This document shows positions 61,899 to 64,000 of a DNA stretch of 64,000 bases, piece by piece (the stretch's first letter is position 1; each line of letters opens with the position of its first letter). The DNA is from Orobanche coerulescens (lineage: Eukaryota > Streptophyta > Magnoliopsida > Lamiales > Orobanchaceae). Position numbers and translations under genes: made by a program. Under the pieces are notes generated by a model. That model worked only from the letters and a program-made list of their open reading frames with translations. It searched no databases and was not told where the DNA came from. The stretch lies in the NCBI GenBank assembly GCA_033398695.1, contig CM065801.1:52214358-52278357 (forward strand). Direction: 5' to 3'.

Positions 61899-64000
61899 CG
61901 ACATGTATGAACTGAAAAAGCAACTGGAAGAATTTTTAGACAGAGTCTATATTAAGCCAAGTGTTTCGCCTTGGGGAGCACCAGTTCTATTTGTTCGAAA
62001 GAAAGATGGATCACTTCGATTGTGCATCAATTATCGAGAGCTAAATAGGATGACGATCAAGAATAAGTACCCATTTCCATGGATTGATGATTTGTTCGAC
62101 CAGTTGCAAGGAGCGATAATATTTTCCAAGATCGATTTGAGATCGGGATACCCTCAGTTGAGGATTAAGGAATCCGATGTCCTGAATTCAGCATTTAGAA
62201 CTCGTTACGGGCACTATGAACTTGTAGTGATGCCATTTGGTCTCACTAATGCACCTGCTGTGTTTATACAGTTAATGAATCAAGTATTCATAGAGTACTT
62301 GGACAAATTCATGGTTGTGTTTATCGATGATATCTTGTTCTACTCTAAGGGTCCGTAAGAGCATGAGCAGCACTTACGGATCATTTTGAACCTCTTGAGG
62401 TGCGAGCAATTATATGCCGAACTTTCTAAATGTGAATTCTGGCTACGGGAAGTGATGTTACTTAGTCACGTGGTATCAGCGGAAAGGGTCCGAGTAGATC
62501 CCCAGAAAGTCGAGGCAATTTTGGAATGGAAGTCTCCTAAGAACATGAAGGAAGTCAGAAGTTTCTTAGGACTTGATGGGTACTATCATCAGTTCGTGGA
62601 AGGGTTTTACAAAATTACCCATCCACTTACTCGATTACTGCAGAAAACCCAAAAGTTTGAATGGAACGAGATGTGTGAGGCCAGTTTTGATGAACTGGAG
62701 AAGAGATTAAAGACGGCTCCAATTCTAACACTACCACAAGGAACTGAAGGACTCATAGTTTTCAGTGACGCTTCAAATCAAGGTCTCGGGTGTGTAGTGA
62801 TGCAGAATGAGAAGGTTATCACCTACGCTTCACGATAGTTGAAACCATATGAAGTAGATTATCCAACTCATGATTTAGAACTGGCAGCTGTTGTTTTCGC
62901 CTTGAAGATATGGAGATATTATTTGTATGGTACTCACTGTCAGATCTTTACCTATCATAAGAGTCTTAAGTACATCTTCAGTCAGAAAGAGTTAAACATG
63001 CGGCAGAGGAGATGGCTGGAATTGATTAAGGAATATGATTTGGAAATTCTTCATCACCCAAGTAAAGCGAATGTAGTGGCGGATGAACTGAGCCGCAAAC
63101 CCATTTCTATTCGAATGCTAGAGACGCTCACATCCCAGTCCAGCATTCAACGAGAGTTGATTCGTGAAGGAATTGAAGTATGGTTACAAGACGTTCAAGG
63201 ACAATTATGTATGATGGAATTAACTTCCTTGTTGATCGAAGAAATCAAATCTAAGCAATTGTATGATCCTATGATAATTCAGTTACGTGATGAAGTGGGC
63301 AAGTGAAAGGCCTCAGGATTCGTAATTCATGAAGATAGAGTTCTGAGATTCCAAAGTCGATTTGGTGTTCCTGATATTGATGTTTTGAAGTAGACAATCA
63401 TGAAGGAAGCTCACAGTACGCCCTATTCTATTCACCCGGGCACCAGTAAGATGCATAAAGATCTGAAGCAGAATTTTTGGTGGGGCAACTTGAATAAAGA
63501 TGTGGCGGAATATGTCCCGAAGTGTTTAACTTGTCAGCAGGTTAAGATTGAGCATCAACGACCTGCCGGAATGTTGAAGCCACTTCTGATTCCTGAATGG
63601 AAGTGTGAAGATAAATCGATAGACTTTATCACCAATATGCCGAAGACTAGAATAGGGATGAATATGATTTGGGTGATAGTTGATCGTCTAACCAAGTCGG
63701 CTCATTTTCTGGGCATTAAGGATATTGGGGACCAGAGAGGCTGGCATGAGTGTTTATTGCGGAGATAGTCCGATTGCATGGTACACTGAAGACCATTATT
63801 TCAGATCGAGATGGTCGCTTTGTGTCACATTTTTGGAAAGCGGTTCATCCAGCATTGGGAACCGAACTAAACTTTAGCACATACTATCATTCTCAAACTG
63901 ATGGGCAGTCCGAGAGGACTATTCAGACAATAGAAGACATGTTGAGAGCTTATGCCTTATGTTGGTCGACTAATTGGGAAATTCATCTACTACTAATTGA
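61899..64000 (+). pseudogene. Gypsy-C pol, 3' part: RT, RNase H, integrase (runs off window)
   Basis: Continuation of the split pol. RT spans 61903-62358 ([37 protein letters not shown]) with catalytic [10 protein letters not shown] near 62320. An in-frame TAA at 62356 follows, then RT connection and RNase H (62386-63306: [42 protein letters not shown]) with a TAG at 62836. The integrase zinc site is at about 63400-63560 (HPGTSKMHKDLKQNFWW, CLTCQQVKIEHQRP). The integrase core follows (VDRLTKSAHFLGIKD), then a frameshift near 63740, then SDRDGRFVSHFW and QTDGQSERTIQT to the window end. Stops near 63304 and 63393 add to the decay. Closest in this window to Gypsy-A pol. Confidence 0.88.

Overview
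The window reads as repeat-rich plant nuclear DNA, most likely from a flowering plant and probably a eudicot. The evidence is plant-type CACTA, hAT and Stowaway elements, chromodomain-bearing Gypsy and Sirevirus-like Copia retrotransposons, an Au-like SINE, a telo-box promoter motif and captured exons of plant-type XPD, mitochondrial HSP70 and acyl-CoA-binding protein genes. I found no intact single-copy host gene, no rRNA or tRNA gene and no CRISPR array. Almost every base can be assigned to a transposable element (TE) or a remnant of one.

Layout. (1) From before base 1 to 21607 lies a large CACTA element (CACTA-1). It has a decayed TNP2 transposase (1290-4448), a captured reverse-strand XPD helicase fragment (5764-6385), a multi-exon second gene joining a plant-transposase region to a Ulp1-like protease (6542-11010), hairpin-forming subterminal repeats (21169-21590) and a right terminus at 21607. 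A full-length chromodomain Gypsy element (Gypsy-A, 11654-20921, target duplication ATGTA) sits inside it. (2) From 21620 to 24828 is a diverged solo LTR in minus orientation (LTR-A), carrying a 582-bp hAT-type MITE. (3) From about 24829 to 44860 is a related solo LTR in plus orientation (LTR-B), split by an hAT element (25158-30092, itself holding solo LTR-D 27132-29883), a Stowaway MITE (31710-31894) and a 12.5-kb Sirevirus-like Copia (Copia-A, 31976-44479, target duplication TTTGT). (4) From 45114 to 52115 is a second Copia element (Copia-B), flanked on both sides by short gene-like sequence of unknown identity. (5) From about 52381 to the window end is another Gypsy (Gypsy-C, plus strand). 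Its pol is split by an opposite-strand solo LTR of the same family (55844-61893), which is split by a non-autonomous CACTA element (CACTA-2, 57040-60857), which contains an Au-like SINE (58425-58589). That is four nested levels.

The most interesting object is CACTA-2. It has captured the promoter, 5' UTR, transit-peptide exon and parts of exons 2 and 3 of a mitochondrial HSP70 gene. Two exons of an ankyrin-type acyl-CoA-binding protein gene are spliced into the middle, all on one strand with splice sites visible. A second theme is that five different LTR families carry the same architecture: a dense array of short CpG-rich palindromes directly upstream of the TATA box. Most TE coding regions are broken by frameshifts or stops, and these are described but not repaired.
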